Shown here: positions 5,625 through 7,388 of the stretch, piece by piece
Layout: each line of letters opens with the position of its first letter
Position numbering within the stretch: position 1 is the stretch's first letter
From: JAYUHK01 sp043778415
GTDB lineage: Bacteria > Bacteroidota > Bacteroidia > Chitinophagales > Saprospiraceae
DNA: 7,388 bases
Assembly: GCA_043778415.1 (NCBI GenBank)
Contig: JAYWGG010000108.1
Coordinates: 1 to 7,388, forward strand
Direction: 5' to 3'
Position numbers and translations under genes: made by a program
Notes under the pieces: model-generated
Seen by the model: only the letters and a program-made list of their open reading frames with translations
Told to the model about the DNA's origin: nothing
The model's database searches: none

Positions 5625-7388
5625 ATGATACTCAAGAATCTCCTTCTTGCTGCTCTATTCTTTTTTTTTGCTCCTTTCGTTTCCAATGCCCAATTAATTT
5701 ACTCACTTGACCAAAATACAAATCTTAACACCATCGACGTAAATACTTGTGAAGTCGCACCAGTCTGTCCTGGACTAAACTGCAATGGTTGTGGGTTCGA
5801 AACTATCGCATTTCATCCCAATGGTCTATTATACGCTGCTAATGACAGTTTATACAAAATTGATGTACAAAATTGTACTAAAGTATCTCTAAGTGCAATT
5901 CCAGCAGCCTATAACGGACCTTCGATGGGTTTTGATAATCAGGGTATTTTATACATAGCTGGTAACGGACTGTGTAAATATGACCCTGCTACCAATATGT
6001 TCACGTACCTTGGTTTATTTCCCGATGGAATATATGCGTTGGGCGACCTGACTTTTAGAAATGGTAAATTATACCTTGCTGCTGCAAAATCTCAAAATGA
6101 TTACCCTTACTACACGTATTCTATTTTGGAAGTAAATACGCAAGACGCATCTCAAAGCACCGTTTTTTGGACTACTGGGGTCAACAATTGTCAATCGTGT
6201 AGCTTTTATAGTTTAGCAACTATCAGGCACAGCTGCGACAGTACAACTACTTATGGAGTCGACTTTACATACGCGCCTGGTCTTTCACCAGTATTGAGGC
6301 TCCATAAATTGGATTTTGTAAATAAAATTATTATCCCAACGTGTGTTATAAATAGCCTTCTTACATATGATTTTGCCTCTCAATACGAGTTTCTGCCTTA
6401 CAGTTGCAGCCTCACGCTCGACCTCGACAAAGACAACTCTTCGGGTGCTTTGATCCACGACTTTCGGGGCGATACGCTCTGCGTAGGTGCGGGAGTAGTC
6501 AGCCTGAAGGTCGCCGATTCCGATGCTTTTGTGTATTCCGATGCGGGTGTGGTGGATTCCATACGGCTCTGGTTGCCTGTCACAACCGATGGAATAAATG
6601 AATTTTTGCAACTCAACACTGCCGCTCCGATTTCAGTCACAGGAAGCGGAACTGCCCAAATTTTTATCCAAAATACTGCCCACGCCGCCACCGCCGCCCA
6701 GCTCGACGCTGCCCTAAAAGCCGTCCGCTACACCAATACCGCTGTCAATCCTACGCCCGGACTGCGCCGCGTCCGAGCCATCGCCTACGCCAAAAGTGGT
6801 GCTGTTTCGGATACTGCCACCGCTTTTTTGACGCTCGCCGTCGGCAATCGCCGCAGCGATACGCTGCAACTCTGCGAAGGACAGAATTATTCATTTCACA
6901 ATCGGCTTCTCACGAAAGATACTTTTGTTTGTGACACTTTCAAAACCGCTTTCGGTTGTGACTCGCTGCGCTGCAAAAAACTTACTTTTATCCCCGCCAA
7001 AACCTCCCAACGGGACACCGCCGTTTGCTTCGGGCAGCAGATTTTGGTCAAAAATAAAATCTACGCTGCGAGCGGCAGCTACAAAGATACGTTTCAGACC
7101 GTCCAGTTTTGTGACAGTATTTTGACGACCAATTTGACGGTTCGTGCCAAAGACAGCAGCCAAATCGTGCAGAATGTTTGCCGAAGTGTGGCTTTTCCGA
7201 GCGACACCACGCTTTGCCAAATTTTCTCCAATCGCTTCGGTTGTGACAGTATTTTTTGCAAAAAAATAATCGTCGCCCCCGCCAAAACCTCCCAACGGGA
7301 CACCGCCGTTTGCTTCGGGCAGCGTATTTTGGTCAAAAATAAAATCTACGCTGTGAGCGGCAGCTACAAAGACACTTTCCAGACCGTC
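5625..7388 (+). CDS. Large secreted modular repeat protein (3' end beyond window)
   Basis: The frame from ATG 5625 is open for 588 codons to the window edge with no stop. Residues 1-22 are a signal peptide (MILKNLLLAALFFFF, cleavage after SNA, mature start Q23). Residues 23-262 contain repeated LY-hydrophobic patterns (FHPNGLLYAANDSLYKID, FDNQGILYIAGNGLCKYD, FRNGKLYLAAA) typical of NHL/SMP-30-like beta-propeller blades. Residues about 263-406 (LTLDLDKDNSSG, SDAGVVDSIRLWLP, VRYTNTAVNPTPG) look like a cadherin-like segment frequent in Bacteroidota surface proteins. From about 410 come cysteine-containing 'FGCDS' modules, a repeat type common in T9SS-exported proteins, two of them nearly identical. 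Base use changes near residue 257 from AT-rich to GC-rich codons. No catalytic motif is seen. A surface adhesin or structural role is inferred, and a C-terminal sorting domain is expected beyond the edge. The start is set by the signal peptide; there is no Shine-Dalgarno sequence. Confidence 0.93.
   Translation, partial: MILKNLLLAALFFFFAPFVSNAQLIYSLDQNTNLNTIDVNTCEVAPVCPGLNCNGCGFETIAFHPNGLLYAANDSLYKIDVQNCTKVSLSAIPAAYNGPSMGFDNQGILYIAGNGLCKYDPATNMFTYLGLFPDGIYALGDLTFRNGKLYLAAAKSQNDYPYYTYSILEVNTQDASQSTVFWTTGVNNCQSCSFYSLATIRHSCDSTTTYGVDFTYAPGLSPVLRLHKLDFVNKIIIPTCVINSLLTYDFASQYEFLPYSCSLTLDLDKDNSSGALIHDFRGDTLCVGAGVVSLKVADSDAFVYSDAGVVDSIRLWLPVTTDGINEFLQLNTAAPISVTGSGTAQIFIQNTAHAATAAQLDAALKAVRYTNTAVNPTPGLRRVRAIAYAKSGAVSDTATAFLTLAVGNRRSDTLQLCEGQNYSFHNRLLTKDTFVCDTFKTAFGCDSLRCKKLTFIPAKTSQRDTAVCFGQQILVKNKIYAASGSYKDTFQTVQFCDSILTTNLTVRAKDSSQIVQNVCRSVAFPSDTTLCQIFSNRFGCDSIFCKKIIVAPAKTSQRDTAVCFGQRILVKNKIYAVSGSYKDTFQTV
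6992..7103 (+). repeat. Coding repeat, copy 1 (285-bp period)
   Basis: This 112-base stretch recurs 285 bases (95 codons) downstream with six mismatches by my count, about 95% identity. It encodes PAKTSQRDTAVCFGQQILV and the following residues to KDTFQTV. Similarity continues more weakly to the left, through the FGCDS codons near 6951, so the real repeat unit is probably the whole 95 codons. Confidence 0.9.
7277..7388 (+). repeat. Coding repeat, copy 2 (285-bp period), cut by window edge
   Basis: This is the second copy of the 112-base stretch at 6992-7103. Differences are Q-Q to Q-R, A-S to V-S, and silent third-position changes near the end. The copy reaches the last base of the window, so further copies downstream are likely. 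High DNA identity points to recent duplication or gene conversion, not old divergence. Confidence 0.9.

Noticed and set aside
6285..7336. Several minus-strand frames and one plus-strand frame (6404-6601, 6925-7125) within the repeat-protein region
   Set aside because: All overlap the 588-codon plus-strand frame that has a signal peptide and clear repeats. They arise from its GC-rich codons and have no features of their own.

Overview
The window looks like a chromosomal segment of a member of the Bacteroidota, probably near the Saprospiria/Chitinophagia/Cytophagia type of lineage. I infer this from four things: a fused secDF gene; a secreted protein ending in a type IX secretion (T9SS) sorting domain; TAnnTTTG-type -7 boxes with no Shine-Dalgarno sequences; and very AT-rich intergenic DNA. 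No species can be named from the sequence alone. There are no tRNA, rRNA, CRISPR, transposase or phage signatures.

Layout from left to right. Positions 1-84 are AT-rich and may hold the promoter and first five codons of a minus-strand gene that leaves the window. A clear intrinsic terminator (85-120, minus strand) closes secDF, which occupies 155-3238 on the minus strand and is best started at an internal ATG, four codons after the first possible TTG. A 780-base divergent intergenic region follows. Its left part is AT-rich and holds a -7 box for secDF and a perfect 14-bp inverted repeat that overlaps a promoter-like pair. Its right part (about 3750-4000) is richer in GC and packed with short hairpins, the last ending about 20 bases before the next start codon.

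On the plus strand, 4019-5536 encodes a 505-residue secreted protein: signal peptide, dockerin-like segment, a probable cohesin-like beta domain and a T9SS C-terminal sorting domain. A long intrinsic terminator follows at once. Only 22 bases later a second plus-strand gene begins (5625) and runs off the right edge, open for 588 codons. It encodes a signal peptide, a probable beta-propeller, a cadherin-like segment and cysteine-containing 'CDS' repeats. The last repeats are nearly identical at the DNA level with a 285-bp period.

Together the window combines a general export component (SecDF, which uses the proton-motive force to help Sec export) with two exported, probably surface-exposed, modular proteins. 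T9SS clients cross the inner membrane by Sec first, so the combination is functionally coherent, but the genes are divergent and nothing shows shared regulation. I did not find a clearly new system. The most unusual items are the mosaic repeat protein, the palindrome/promoter overlap and the hairpin-rich leader.
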